From positions 1,000,127 through 1,064,126 of the forward strand of contig JAJAGP010000019.1 of NCBI GenBank assembly GCA_025084515.1: a stretch of 64,000 bases of DNA. The letters are read 5' to 3'. The notes under the pieces were generated by a model. It did not search any database. It had not been told where the DNA came from and saw nothing but the letters and a program-made list of their open reading frames with translations. Positions 1-13,294 of this stretch are shown piece after piece; within the stretch, counting starts at the first letter, position 1, and the number at the start of each line of letters is the position of its first letter. This DNA comes from Ancistrus triradiatus. Taxonomy: Eukaryota; Chordata; Actinopteri; Siluriformes; Loricariidae. Both the position numbers and the translations under genes were made by a program.

Positions 1-369
1 CTTGCATCCAAGACTCCAGGGTTTGATGGTGCAAATGTTCAACTTAAATTCCACACAAAACGCCTCAGTTAATAGAGGAAGAATGTGTTTTCACGAGTAG
101 TTATTTTGTGCACTTCTTTCCTTCCTACTTTTTTTTGTTGAACTAAAATAGCTCACACGGTAGTAACACTTGTTTTTATGAGGCAATCAACTAGCAATAA
201 TCAGAATGATTAGGGTTAGACATTCACTTGTGGTCAGCACAGGTAGCTTATGCAAATCAGGAATGGTAAAGTTATTTAATTAAACTAAACAGTTTTTCTT
301 TGTAACATAAATTATGTGGATTTAACCTTTTGTACAATTTTAGGATTACTGATGAATGGCAAACATTCT
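1..369. other. dock11 intron, left edge
   Basis: AT-rich intronic sequence upstream of the first visible exon. I recognise no gene, RNA or repeat in it. Confidence 0.5.
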
Positions 370-1767
370 TAATTTTTTATTTAATCAGCCACTGATTCTG
401 TAAGTTCTCCTACTTAGAAAGATGAGAGAGGTCTGTAATTTTCATCATAGCTACACTTCAACTATGAGAGACAAAATGAGAAAAAAAAATCCAGGAAATC
501 ACATTGTAGGATTTTTAAAGAATTTAATTGCTAATTATGGTGGAACATAAGTATTTGGTCAATAACAAAAGTTCAACTCAATACTTTGTAACATAACCTT
601 TATTTACAATGACAGATGTCAAAAGTTTCCTGTAAGTCTTCACCAGGTTTGCACACACTGTAGCTGGTATTTTGGCCCATTCCTCCATGCAGATCTCCTC
701 TAGAGCAGTGATGTTTTGGGGCTGTCACTGGGCAACACGGACTTTCAACTCCCTCCACAAATTTTCTATGGGGCTGAGGTTCTGGAGACTGGCTAGGCCA
801 CTCCAGGAAAAACAGCCCCAAAGCATGATGTTTCCCACCTCCGTGCTTCACAGTAGGTATGGTGTTCTTGGGATGCAATTCAGCATTTCTTCTTCCTCCA
901 AACACGACGAGTTGAGTTTTTACCAAAAAGTTCTATTTTGGTTTCATCTGACCACATGATATTCTCCCAATCCTCTTCTGGATCATCCATATGCTCTCTG
1001 GCAAACTTCAGACGGGCCTGGACATGTACTGGCTTAAGCAGGGGGACATGCCTGGCACTGCAGGATCTGAGTCCCTCTTGGCGTAGTGTGTTACTGATGG
1101 TAGCCTTTTTACTTTGGTCCCAGCTCTCTGCAGGTTATTCACCAGGTCCATCCGTGTAGTTCTGGGATTCTTGCTCACCGTTCTCATGATCATTTTGACC
1201 CCATGGGATGAGATCTTTCGTGGTCCAAAGATCGAGGGAGATTATCAATGGTCTTGTATGGCTTCCATTTTGTTACAATTGCTCCCAAAATTTATTTATT
1301 CACACCAACCTGCTTGCCTATTGTAGATTCACTCTTCCCAGCTTGGTGCAGGTCTACAATTTTCTTCCTGGTTTCCTTCGACAGCTCTTTGATCTTGGCC
1401 ATGGTTGAGTTTGGAGTCTGACTGTTTGAGGCTGTGGACAGGTGTCTTTTATACGGATAACGAGGTCAAACAGGTGCCATTAATACAGGTAACGAGTGGA
1501 GGACGGAAGAGCTTCTTAAAGAAGAAGTTACAGGTCTGTGAGAGCGAGAAATCTTGTTTGTTTGTGAGTGACCAAATATTTATTTTCCACGATGATTTAC
1601 AATTAAATTCTTTAACAATCCTACAATGTGATTTCCTGGATTTCTTTTCTGATTTTGTCTCTCATAGTTAAAGTGTACCTATGACAAAAATTACACATCT
1701 CTCTCATATTTCTAAGTAGGAGAACTTGCACAATCAGTGGCTGACTAAATACTTTTTTGCCCCACTG
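370..1767 (-). mobile_element. Tc1-like element, family 1, copy 1 (decayed)
   Basis: DD34E cut-and-paste DNA transposon, nearly full length, transposase on the minus strand. The right end reads GCCCCACTG|TA. The left end has lost its outermost bases. Long inverted repeats contain TAGAAAGATGAGAGAGGTCT. The transposase start is at 1402, and homology runs to about 600, including a helix-turn-helix part (ETRKKIVDLHQAGKSEST) and the terminal ENLW region. Several frameshifts split it, so it is inactive. It is intronic and opposite to dock11. Confidence 0.88.
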
Positions 1768-1943
1768 TACCTAAAATGAAAACACCATGTCATTCACTGC
1801 TCTACATATTTTCAGGCAGCCAGGCGGCCACAATTTTTTGCCTTGAAGGAGTCTGATAAATAATACAATGTTAGCATAGAAAGTATTTAGTCTAATTCAG
1901 GTATCTGTGTTTTTAACATGTTCTTGTATATGTATGTGTGCAG

Positions 1944-2060
1944 GAACAAACAAAGATTATCGAGCCTCTCGACTATGAGACTGTTGTGTTCCAGAGGAAG
2001 GCCCAAATCCACAGTGATCCTCAAAGAGACTTACTGCTGTGGCCTGCTGATGATGTCTCA
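1944..2060 (+). CDS. dock11: dock11 visible exon 1
   Basis: 39 codons between a CAG acceptor and a GTAAGT donor, phase 0 to 0. Encodes the conserved DOCK-D N-terminal block with EPLDYETVVFQRKAQI. Family members have about 35-40 residues before this point, so at least one upstream coding exon is missing to the left. Confidence 0.88.
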
Positions 2061-5000
2061 GTAAGTTCACCAGAAACCGTTTTCATTATGATAGAGCTGC
2101 CAGAAGCACCATGAGGAACAATCCAGAATGGCACAGTCAGTTGAGCACTGGTTCCCAATGCTGAACCACCCTGGTTTGATCCTCATCTCTGGCAGGTTGA
2201 AGCTTGAATTGCGGGTGTAGGTCCTAATGGTTTTTTTTCACTGTGTGGCTGTGTGGTTTGCACTTAATGTTGGTTTTGGTTAACTGTGTGAGATATTGAA
2301 AAAAGTGATATCTCGATATTTTCCTGGATTTTTTCTATAACAATAATTAGACGATACTTTGGCAGTGTATATCTTGGGTCTAAGGTATTCAAAAGTTGTT
2401 TGAACCCTTGTCTCTCAGTCGCCTGAATTGGCACCATGCCTTTTGAGTTGTAATTGGTGACAGCATTTGTTATGTCTTACCACCAGTTGCTTTTCTTGTT
2501 GTAAGGCACTATTTTTGCAGAATTATTCTACTAAGGTTTACTGAGTGTGTTTTGATGTTGGTACCTTGGCTGGTTTAAGCCTGGTGTGGACAGCTGACAC
2601 CCGAAGTTTGTAATCCTCATATTCTCCACTGTGGTTAGTTTTCAGATGGTGAAGTAAGTTAGTTGTCGAGCTTGTTTTTTTTGCGAGGCTGGAGCAATTT
2701 GTTTACTCATTTTTAACTTCAGTCATGCGCTTTTAGGTGGAACCCTAACTACGGTTGTGGTGCTAGCACACTTCATACACTCTTTCCTACCTGGCTGCAT
2801 GACGCATTGAATACGTGATCTCTTAAGGCGTGTTTTTGAGAACCATACTCGATAATGGATAATGTCAGCTCTCTCATCGTTAAAACAGCACTTAAGATAT
2901 TATTGTAGCTTATGATTATTGCACACTCCTAGTTTTGGTTGTGTAAGTGTATCTCCAGTCGCCCAGGCCATGCCAGGCAGGTCTCAGGGTGGGGGCTAGG
3001 TCATGTGTGTCTCAGATTGGGCTACAGCAGCAAAAAGCCTAATGTGAGTGGTTTTGAGGATGTGGTATGTTTGTATGTTTGTATGGTCAATTTAACATAA
3101 TATATAACTCAATTAGCAGTTGTAGTTTACGATGTACCATGAAGCCAGTTGCATGGCTGGATTTTCGAAGAACAACAAGGTCGGTTTCATAGGTATTACC
3201 CAAAATGGTAACACATTGTGACTAGACAGTCAAGCAACATTACTTATGATGAATAATTTATTCACACTGCTCTTTTCCAGGAGTCCAGACTCGAACATCC
3301 GAGAAGAACCACTGTCTCTTCAGTACCTCAGAATGCTGAGCAAGAAGCAAAAAGCTTATTTGCTAAGGAGGTACCTTTCAGAATACCATATACAGTATAA
3401 CCTACATGATTAATGCATACTCCTGGGCTGAGCACCATTTCCCATCCTTCTTCTGTTTTTATGAGTGCATCTGCTATTACGATGTGATAACTGGCTTGTG
3501 TTCTGTTTGGCAGTGCATCAAGATGTATAAAACGGACTGGCACGTGATCAACTACAATTATGAGGCCTATTCAGGATGTTTCCGGATGCTTCCCTGGTAA
3601 ACGCTATTCTGCCCAATGTTTTCAGTGTGGTCTTTTGTTTTGATGCACTGAATAAAGTCGAGCTTTTCTTTTCTGTTCCAGCAAAGTAACTAAGACTGAG
3701 AAACTTCCGTCCCAGGTGTATGAGATCGACGAGGGAGAAGAGGTAAAATGTCAAAATTTGACATTTTCAGTCTGTTTTGTCTCTCATGATGTACAATTTG
3801 AGGATTGATAGGCACCATTGCTCAGAGGGGAAAGCAGTCGCATGTATGCAGTCAGCACAGAGGCCCTTTAAGTGGCCTGAGGCTCACGCACTATAAATAG
3901 CTCCAAATGAAATGTCCGGTTGATCTGGATGATATGAGATGAAAGGGGGTGAGAGGTGGTTATAGGAGAAAATATCGACTTTCCCCGCCTGTAATGCGCT
4001 CAAAATACATGAGCTAAGTTTAGAAACGGTGATGGTTTGAAATTTGTTTGTACCTTCCTCTGTTGGATCGGCGAGAATATGTTATCATGCTCACAATCCA
4101 TGTGTAGCCAACAAAATAAAGCAAAGAGCCCATGTATGCCAATTAAAATGGCTGAATTATTGTAAATAAAGACAATTGTAGCCACGGAGTGTTCAAAGGA
4201 AGAAGGAAAGGAAAGTAGGAAGGTGATTGATCTCTTGGTCCCAGAGGAGCAGTGAGAGAGGGAGAGAGAGGGAGAGTGGAATGAGAATTAGGAGGCAAAG
4301 GGACTGCCCATGTGAAATTACATTAAAGCAGAGAGCAAAAGAAAGACACATTCATAGAGGATGCCAGACCTCTTCAATTATATTAGAGGATATGCACACA
4401 CAGACACACATTTGTTTGTCTGGCTATTCTTGTGAGGACTTTCCATTGACACAAATGACAGTGAAGCATTACTGCAGCTAATTAATCCTACACCACCAGC
4501 TACCTCAAACCCTAACCTTAACCTGTCTTGATGCATGCTCAATAATCCAGGTAAGAAAATCCCAGAAGTTGAATCTGTTCATCTGGACATAAGGTTTTGT
4601 CGGAGAAACGTTTCGTCACTCATCTAAGTGACTTCTTCAGTCTCAGCTAGTTGGAAAATTTCCCCAATATTATATACAGCACATTAAAATGAGTCGATGT
4701 TTACCATACGCCAACACATACGGATCAGTACTTAAGGTTTGACTCTCATCATCCACTGGAGCACAAACTAGGAGTCATGACAGCAGTCACACAGCGGCCA
4801 AGGATGGAGAGAGATCTCACATTAAGCAAGCCCTGGGCAAATGTGGTTATCCGAAACTGAGCCTTTGTCAAAGCCGGTAAGACGCCCAAACAGTGCTCCA
4901 GCAGATTGACGAGAGGAGAACAACAACCGCAGTCTAAGCGTAAACCAGTGGTGATTACATATGTGGCAGGAACATTGGAACAATTGAGATGCATATTTTC

Positions 5001-8000
5001 CAAATACCGCGTCTTGGTGGCTTTCAAACCCCAAAACACGCTACGCCAGAAACTGGTCCACCCCAAGGATTTGGTCCCCCAGCACAAAAAGAGTAATATA
5101 GTGTACGCTGTTAAGTGCCAGGAGGATTGCCAGGAATTGTACATCGGGGAGACCAAACAGCCACTGGCGAAACGGATGGCACAACATAGAAGAGCTACCT
5201 CATCAGGTCAGGACTCTGCGGTTTACACCCACCTACAGGCCAGTGGCCACTCTTTCAAGGATGAAGACGTGCAGATCCTTGATAGGGAGGAACGATGGTT
5301 TGAACGCGGAGTAAAAGAAGCCATTATTGCAAAAAGTGAACGTCCATCGCTGAACCAGTTAGGGGGCCTAAGAGTACATCTCCCACCATCTTACAACACC
5401 GCTATCGCAGCCCTTCCCCAATCCTGTGTGAATGGCACACGTGGCCATTGTCGTTAATGGTATGTCAGTCTGCATATTAAACTGATCACTGGTCCCATTG
5501 TTATGCAATGGTGCTGGTACCAGTCGTTATGCAAAGTGCTGTATATAAGATTGGGGAAGTTTTCCAACTGCTGAGACTGAAGAAGTCACTTAGATGAGTG
5601 ACGAAATGTTTCTCCCACAAAACCTTATGTCCAGATGAACAGATTCAACTTCTGAGACTAACCTTAACCTCAGTAACCTCAAGCAAATATTTTGGTTCTT
5701 TTAGTTTTCTAATAAAAGTTGTCTTTTTCCAAAAAAGCAATTAAAGTAGTGAGGACCTGGTAATTAGTCTGGTCCTCACTAGTCTAAATTCCAGGGTTTA
5801 CTATCGCTGTAGGGACTTTTGGTCCTCACAAGTATAGCCAGACAAGGTACACACACACACGTTTGTCTCTCTGTCATTATGGGGAACTTGTATATACTGA
5901 TTGCTATAGGTAAAATGAATGCTTCACCTAACCTTAACCTCAGTAACCTAAAGCAAATCTTTTTTTTTTTCCTTTCAAAAGAAAGTTAAGTTTTTGTAAA
6001 CAACCCGATTTCTTCATCATGACCAGCAAAAGGTCACCACAATGTCAAAGAGGTCAGCTCTTTCAATCCTTGTGGGGGACCAAATGTAATATATACAGGG
6101 TAAACACCCCCCCCCCCAACCCACACGCATTTGTATTGCTGTCCTTGTAAGGATCTTCCATTGACATAATGATCACTGTAGGCAATTACTGCTACACCTG
6201 CACCTACCTCTAACCATAACCTTTACCTCAGTAACCGAAAGGAAATGTTTTCTGTCTTTTGGTTTTTCAAATAAAAGTTGCTGGAAATTAAATTAAGGAA
6301 ATTAAAGAAGTGAGGATGGGTAAATGGCCCTCACAAGTCACTGTGAGGCATTTGGTCATCAGAAGTATAAAAATACATGTACACACATCACACACACACA
6401 GACTAAGAACTGACAGTGCCACATTTACTGCATGACATTGGGATCAGTGTCACTGGAACCAAAACAAATGCCATTTATCATAATGTGTACCAATATTTAA
6501 TCCCTCATGGGAACATGTCATTGAAAATTCCTAATAAATATTAAAGAGCTACATTGTGCCTAGCAACTAGGATGAACAAAATGTTTATCAACTGAATGTA
6601 TTAAGCTGAAAGGAACATGAATTGGCACATTTTTTAAACTGAATACACTACCAGAAGTGGGAATATAGTATCAGTATAGTCCATCAATGAAAAGTGCAGA
6701 CTGTTTTATTACGTGTGATGACTTTAGGTTCCAAAATTGATCTTTTAGCTAATCCCTGTTATTTTATATTGCATAGATTGAGGAAATAGTTGAGTATTGT
6801 CAAAACTTTTCTTGATAGCAAAGTGATTTGTTGTTATGCTTCAGTTACTGATGACATGCTCAAACTGCAAGGATACACCTCCAGAGAAATGTACCACGAT
6901 GTGTGAGCATAACACCCCAATCACATATTATAACAGAACCGTGGTCTTGACTCAAATTCATGAGTGGCAGAGTACAATACTCACTGAGTTTCTGTTTGCT
7001 GCTGTGTTGTGTGTTGCTAAGAGATTGTAGCCACTATGCTCCTGTTGTCAGTGCAGCCGCTACTAAGCAAGTGCAGCTTTAACCTCAACATGTCGTTTTG
7101 ATTGCTGATTTGCAATATCAGAAACTCTGGGTCAACAGAGACAAAAGTATATGAGGGTCTGACTGTGAGTTGTTAAACTGAAATGTTAAGAATATGAAAA
7201 GCGATAATAATACATAACCTAATAAACATTTCAACAGATTAACATTCTTTTGAATGTTTTATATAAACATATGTCATGCTAATGCATTTTTGCACTAATT
7301 GAACTAAGAAATCAATTCCCCCTAGTGATGAGGGGGGTTGCAATATAAAATACAATATTTAATTTTTGTAATAAATGATAACATTTCTGACATTATGACT
7401 GCCATGAATAATTCTACTGAGTACTTGGTGTTATCTAGCGTTTCTGCTTTTGTCACAATGCTGTTGAAACTTTAAACTTATTCCATGTACAAGTTTAAAG
7501 TTGGTATAATGCACATATTTTCAAATTTCCTATATTTTTAGATTCTGTTCTTATGTTAATTGCTTCAATGTGCACTGTGGATATCCAAAAACCTGAGTAT
7601 TAGCTTGGAGTTTCTCCTCCTTTGCTGCTACAGCAGGCTTCAATCTTCTGAGAAGGCTTCCGACTACATCTTGAAATTGACTGTGAGACTGAGCACTGAT
7701 AAGAGGAACTAAGCCCTGGCATACTGTTGGAATTCCAATTAATTTCAAATATGTTTGATAAAATGAGAGTTAGGGCTTTGTGCAAGAAAGCCATGCTCTC
7801 CATTACAGTTTGCAAACCATTTATTTAGGGATTCTTGTTATTAGGGCATGGCAGAAAGTTGATGAATTGAGTTCTGTGGGCAAATACAGTGGGCAAAAAA
7901 GTATTTAGTCAGCCATTGATTGTGCAAGTTCTCCTACTTAGAAAGATGAGAGAGGTCTGTAATTTTCGTCATAGGTACACTTCAACTATGAGAGACAAAA

Positions 8001-11000
8001 TGAGAACAAAAATTCAGAAAATCACATTGTAAGATTTTTAAAGAATTTAATTGTAAATCATGCTGGAAAATAAGTATTTGGTCACCCACAAAAAAGCAAG
8101 ATTTATGGCTGTCCCCCTGCTTAAGCCAGTACATGTCCAGGCAAATCTGAAGTTTGCCAGAGAGCATATGGATGATCGAGAAGAGGATTGGGAGAATATC
8201 ATGTGGTCAGATGAAACCAAAATAGAACTTTTTGGTAAAAACTCAACTCGTGTACCTACTGTGAAGCATGGGGGTGAAAACATCATGCTTTGGGGCTGTT
8301 TTTCTGCAAAGGGGACAGGACAACTGATCCGTGTTAAGGGAAGAATGAACGGGGCCATGTATCGTGAGATTTTAAGCCAAAACCTCCTTCCATCAGTGAG
8401 AGCATTGAAGATGGAACGTGGCTGGGTCTTCCAGCATGACAATGATCCCAAACACACTGCTCGGGCAACGAAGGAGTGGCTTCGTAAAAAGTATTTCAAG
8501 GTCCTGGAGAGGCCTTAGCCAGTCTCCAGACCTCAACCCCATAGAAAATTTGTGGAAGGAGTTGAAAGTCCGTGTTGCCCCAAAACATCACTGCTCTAGA
8601 GAAGATCTGCATGGAGGAATGGGCCAAAATACCAGCTACAGTGTGTGCAAACCCGGTGAAGACTTACAGGAAATGTTTGACCTCTGTCATTGCCAACAAA
8701 GGTTATGTTACAAAGTATTGAAATGAACTTTTGTTATTGACCAAATACTTATTTTCCACCATAATTTACAGTTAAATTCTTTAAAAATCCTACAATGTGA
8801 TTTCCTGGATTTTCTTTTATCATTTTGTCTCTCATAGTTGAAGTGTAGCTATGATGAAAATTACAGACCTCTCTCATCTTTCTAAGTCAGAGAACTTGCA
8901 CAATCAGTGGCTGACTAAATACTTTTTTGCCCCACTGTATAAACCTCTACTTGTAATATAAACCACTATTTATCTATGGAGAGGCCTTGTCTGTATGATT
9001 CATATTAGAAACAGTGAGTGTGGCTGAAAAAAACAGATCATTAATTAAGAATGGCCACAAGTTTTTGGCTATACACTGTTTTACTGACATTTTACTTGCA
9101 GTTTTATATATTAATTGTTGATTTGTTTGTTCAGGATGCTTGTAGTGGATGTGCATCTGTGTATAAGTGTGTGTATGAGTCGGAAATACTGACTGTATTT
9201 TAATATGCAGGGTTGGGTGAGACAGATCTCTCGAGTCAGCATTAATGCCATTTATGTGACATGTATATAAATTTCATGTGGAATGGCATGGCGGGCCACA
9301 TGTTCCCAGAAGTGCATGTCTGAGAAGAAAAATACAGATTCATTAATTGTGTGTGTGTCTGTGTGTGTGTAGGAGGGGGAAATGGATATGTATCATTGTG
9401 AGCACCAAATGTTCCCACAAGAATAGAACAATATGACTTTGTTTTACCTTTTGGGGACATTTTGCCGGTCGTAAGGAAAATTACTTTTTTTTTTGCACAA
9501 TCTGCAGCTTTCTATTGAAAAACTAATAAAGCCAAAAGATGGTTCCTTCTTTTGGTTACTAAGGTTAGAGTCTGGGTAAGGATTGATAGCATTGGAAATG
9601 TCAATAAAAAGTCCATAAAACATATATTTACCAAGACTGTGTTATCTGTGTGCTTGTGTCAGGACTCCTTGTCTCTATGCTCTCAGAAGGGAGGTGTGAT
9701 GAAACAGGGTTGGCTCCAGAAAGCCAACATCAACACCAGCATTTCAGTATCAATGAAGGTAATTAAGTTTGCTTAAACATTGTTTATTTATCTATGTAAT
9801 TACTTACCATCAATGGCTATTCATGACAGGAGTAGGGTTATATCAGTACTAATCAGACACAATTTAGAGGGATCAATAAAACATTGTTTAGCTGGTTTTA
9901 TGAAAGACTATAAAATTTGCACCCTCAAAAAAACAGTGTCTATAAATGTACATAGATTATGATATTTGGAAACACCGTCATCTTTCCTGCCATCCCATAA
10001 TATTGCGACAGATGGATAACTGCTAATGTGCTACATTTACTTTCATTGATCACAGGTAGATACAAGTGATTTCAGTATGACAGACTTTGAATCTCCATCT
10101 TCTAATTCTCCATATTATTAAAGTTTATTTAATACTGTCAGAAATACATTTACATTTTATATTTAAATCTAGTCATTTGGCAGTTGCGCTTAGCCAGCAC
10201 CAAACATTTTAAGGTGACACAATGCAAGCACTTGATCTATAGACTAGAAAGTAAAGCTACTCAGAGACTAACAAGGGAACAAATGGCAAATACTTAGAGC
10301 TTGATATTAAAGTTGACACCTAAATCTATACAAAAGGGGCTACAACAAACCTGCTGAGGAAAGAAGAGGATTATCCTAGGCTTTGTTTGAAGAGGTGAGT
10401 CTTTAGACATTGGGCTGTTATCAGGGGTGTGAGAATCTCATTCCACCAATGAGGAGCCAGGACACTGAAAGATGAAGATCTGGCTGTGCTTGGTTTCATC
10501 TCAGACAAGGATGTGCCAGGTGCCCTGCAGCTGAGTTGGCCTGCAGGTGTGTAGTTGAATGGAAATAACATTGAGCAGAACCTTTTGTGAACAGATTTAA
10601 AATGAATTTTGGCTGCAACAGAAATACAGTGGAGTAAGGAAGTGAAAAAGGACGGTCCCAAGCCCGGCTGCAAAAGGAGGAGGGTTGGGCGTGGGGCTAG
10701 CTACCCACCCTGTAAAAAACCTTCTAGCTACAGAAACGCAAACAAGAACACTAACAGACACCATGGACCTGGGAGAAGATAGACCTCCAGCTGGAAGGTG
10801 TATGACGTCGGACGGTGAAAGCCAGAGTCATCTGGAAGCCGTCGGGCCGAAGACCATCCTCTCCACCAGGACCACCACTACCATCGCTACATGGAACGTC
10901 CGGACCATGTATGAGACTGGGAAGACAGCACAAGTGGCCGCAGAGATGAGGAAGTTTAACCTCACCGTCCTAGGAATCAGCGAGTCAAGATGGACTGGTT

Positions 11001-13255
11001 CCGGGCATAAGCGACTGACTTCCGGCGAGTTACTGTTGTACTCAGGACACGAGCAGGAAGAAGCCGCACACACCCATGGAGTGGCCCTGATGCTTTCCAA
11101 GTTGGCACAGAGAGCGCTCATTGGGTGGGAGGCGCACGGACCACGGATCATGACAGCCTCCTTCTATACAAAGAAGAAGAGGATCAACATGGACATAATC
11201 CAGTGCTACGCCTCGACGAACGACAGTGAAGAGGAGGAGAAGGAGAACTTTTACAACAGATTGTCAACCACCATACAAGACAGACCAAAGAGGAACATCG
11301 TCATCGTAATGGGTGACTTCAACGCCAAGATCGGCAGCGTCAACCGAGGGTACGAGGAGATCATGGGGCAGCAAGGTCTGGGCGAGATGAACGAAAACGG
11401 GGAGAGATTCGCCGACCTATGCGTCGCAAGTAACCTGGTCATTGGAGGAAGTGTTTTTCACCACAGAAGGATACACAAGGCGACTTGGGTGTCACCAGAC
11501 CTGTCGACGGAAAACCAGATTGACCACATGTGCATCGGGAAGAAGTTTCGCCGCTTTCTTCAAGACGTACGCGTCAAACGAGGAGCAGACGTTGCTTCCG
11601 ACCATCATCTCCTTGTGGCCAGACTGAAGCTGAAACTGAAGAAGAACTGGACAGGGGGGACCAGCCAACGAAAGCGCTACAACACCGCTACGCTGAAAGA
11701 CAGCAAGAAGAAAGAAGAGTTCAAGGTCACCCTCTCCAACAAGTTCCAGGCCCTAGAAGAGCTGCTGGAAGATGAGACGATAGAACAGAAGTGGCAGAAA
11801 GTGAAAGAAGTGGTGACTTCAACATGCCAAGAAGTTCTGGGCCCCAAATCTTACACACACAAGGAATGGATCTCAGCAGAGACGCTACAGAAGATAGAAG
11901 AAAGAAGAGAAAGAAAGCAATGGTTGAAACAACAGCAAAGAAAACCAAAGAGCCAAAAAAAAAACCAAAAGGCAAAAAAGCAACAAAGAAGAAAATATAC
12001 AGAAGCTAATAGAATTGGGTTCCCCCAAGCGAAGCAATCAGAGTAAAGACCAAGCCGGTGAGCTTTACAAAAATAGAGTAAACTGGCAAAAAATAGAAAA
12101 GCAAAAGAAAAGAAAAAGCAAGCGCACAATCAGAAACAAGCAAACAACCAAGGGAAACAAAGTGTATTTTCCAATCATCCAAGAAATTAAAAAAATCTAA
12201 GGAAAAGTTTTTGGGCCCAGCCCCCCAAGAAAGAGGCCCAGTAAAAAAAGAAAAATGAAAATGGAGAGGGCCCCGAAAGCAAGAAACGAAAAGAATGGAA
12301 ACAGAAAAGAGGGGGGGGGGGGATCCGAAGCACTTTTTTTCAGGAGTTTTTTTTTTGTTTTACTTACAAAAGGGGAACCCCCAGCCTTCCTGCCAAAACC
12401 CAACCGGAGAGACCGCCCAGCTTTTGAAAGGCGCCCTGCCCCAATTTCATGTTGCTTGTTGCAAACCCCAACGAAAGGGAAAGAAGATCCCCCGCAAAAG
12501 CCGCCAATCAAAGGCATTTGGAAAAAAAGAAAACGGCCCAAAAAAAAAAGGTCCCCCCCTTGGCAAGGACCTGGAAAACACCCAAGCAATCCCCCCCGAC
12601 AGAAGCCCGCTTAAGGCGGCACCCGTCCGAGACCAAAGTGGTTGGGATCCTTTCCCCCCTCCCCCACCACACTCCTTTCCTGGCAAAGGAATCTGGGAAA
12701 GATTTGAATAAGAAAACCAACTGAAAAAAAGGGTGGGGGAAAAGAAAGCCTACCTCCAAAATCAAACTCCCCCCCCAAGAAAAGGTGACCCTTAAGTTTC
12801 CTGCCTTTTCAAAGAAAAGAAAAGAAAGAGAAAAACCTATCGAGGGGAAATTAAATGCCCCTGGGTTGGTCCATCCCCAAGGGGGGAAAAAGGTTTTTTT
12901 TAACCGCATCCTGGGGGGTTTTAAACAGAAATGAAGACGCCTGTTTTTTAACCCCCGCCATCCCTTTCGGTGACCCCAACAAGCCCCCCCGCCTTTTCCG
13001 TTAAGGAAAAAGGATCCCTGGGCCCGGAACCAAGAATTCGCCAAACCTGGCCCCGGCAATATTCTGGAGCAGTCCCCCTGGGGAAAATGGAAAAAAAAAA
13101 AACTCCGCCTCTTTCTTAAACGTCCAACTTCAATCGAACCTTTTTTTTAAATGGAAAAGAAAAAAAAAGAAAAAAAAAAAAAAAGAGGGGGGTGGCGTTT
13201 TTTTTTTTTTTGACAAAGAAACCCCTCCATCGTGTAAAAAAGCCAAAAACGAACC

Positions 13256-13294
<39 letters not shown>

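Larger units (their letters stand above)
4525..5657 (+). mobile_element. Penelope-like retroelement, 5'-truncated, with terminal inverted repeats
   Basis: Insertion bounded by a perfect 13-bp direct repeat, ctaaccttaacct, at 4512-4524 and 5658-5670. Inside, a ~115-bp inverted repeat (4568-4682 versus 5536-5652) flanks an ORF for a GIY-YIG endonuclease, the domain that distinguishes Penelope-like elements from other retroelements. No reverse transcriptase is left, so this is a truncated copy. Element terminus type and TSD are seen directly; assignment to Penelope rests on the GIY-YIG arrangement. Confidence 0.82.
4380..6390. repeat. cluster of three related dispersed repeats, first one interrupted
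   Basis: Three neighbouring copies share blocks resembling 'cttccattgacataatga', 'cctaaccttaacctcagtaa' and 'gtcctcacaagtatagcc'. Copy one (4380-4524 plus 5658-5860) is split by the Penelope-like insertion. Copies two and three occupy roughly 5861-6105 and 6106-6390. A fourth related copy, inverted, is near 9335-9600. Runs of CA and poly-C lie at copy junctions. Family name unknown to me. Confidence 0.6.

Noticed and set aside
4749..5156. 135-codon minus-strand frame opposite the Penelope-like ORF
   Set aside because: It is a shadow of the plus-strand GIY-YIG frame, which has clear motifs.
10685..10762. LINE ORF start at the TTG near 10685
   Set aside because: The stretch is the usual 5' leader, and the first ATG in fair context is at 10763.
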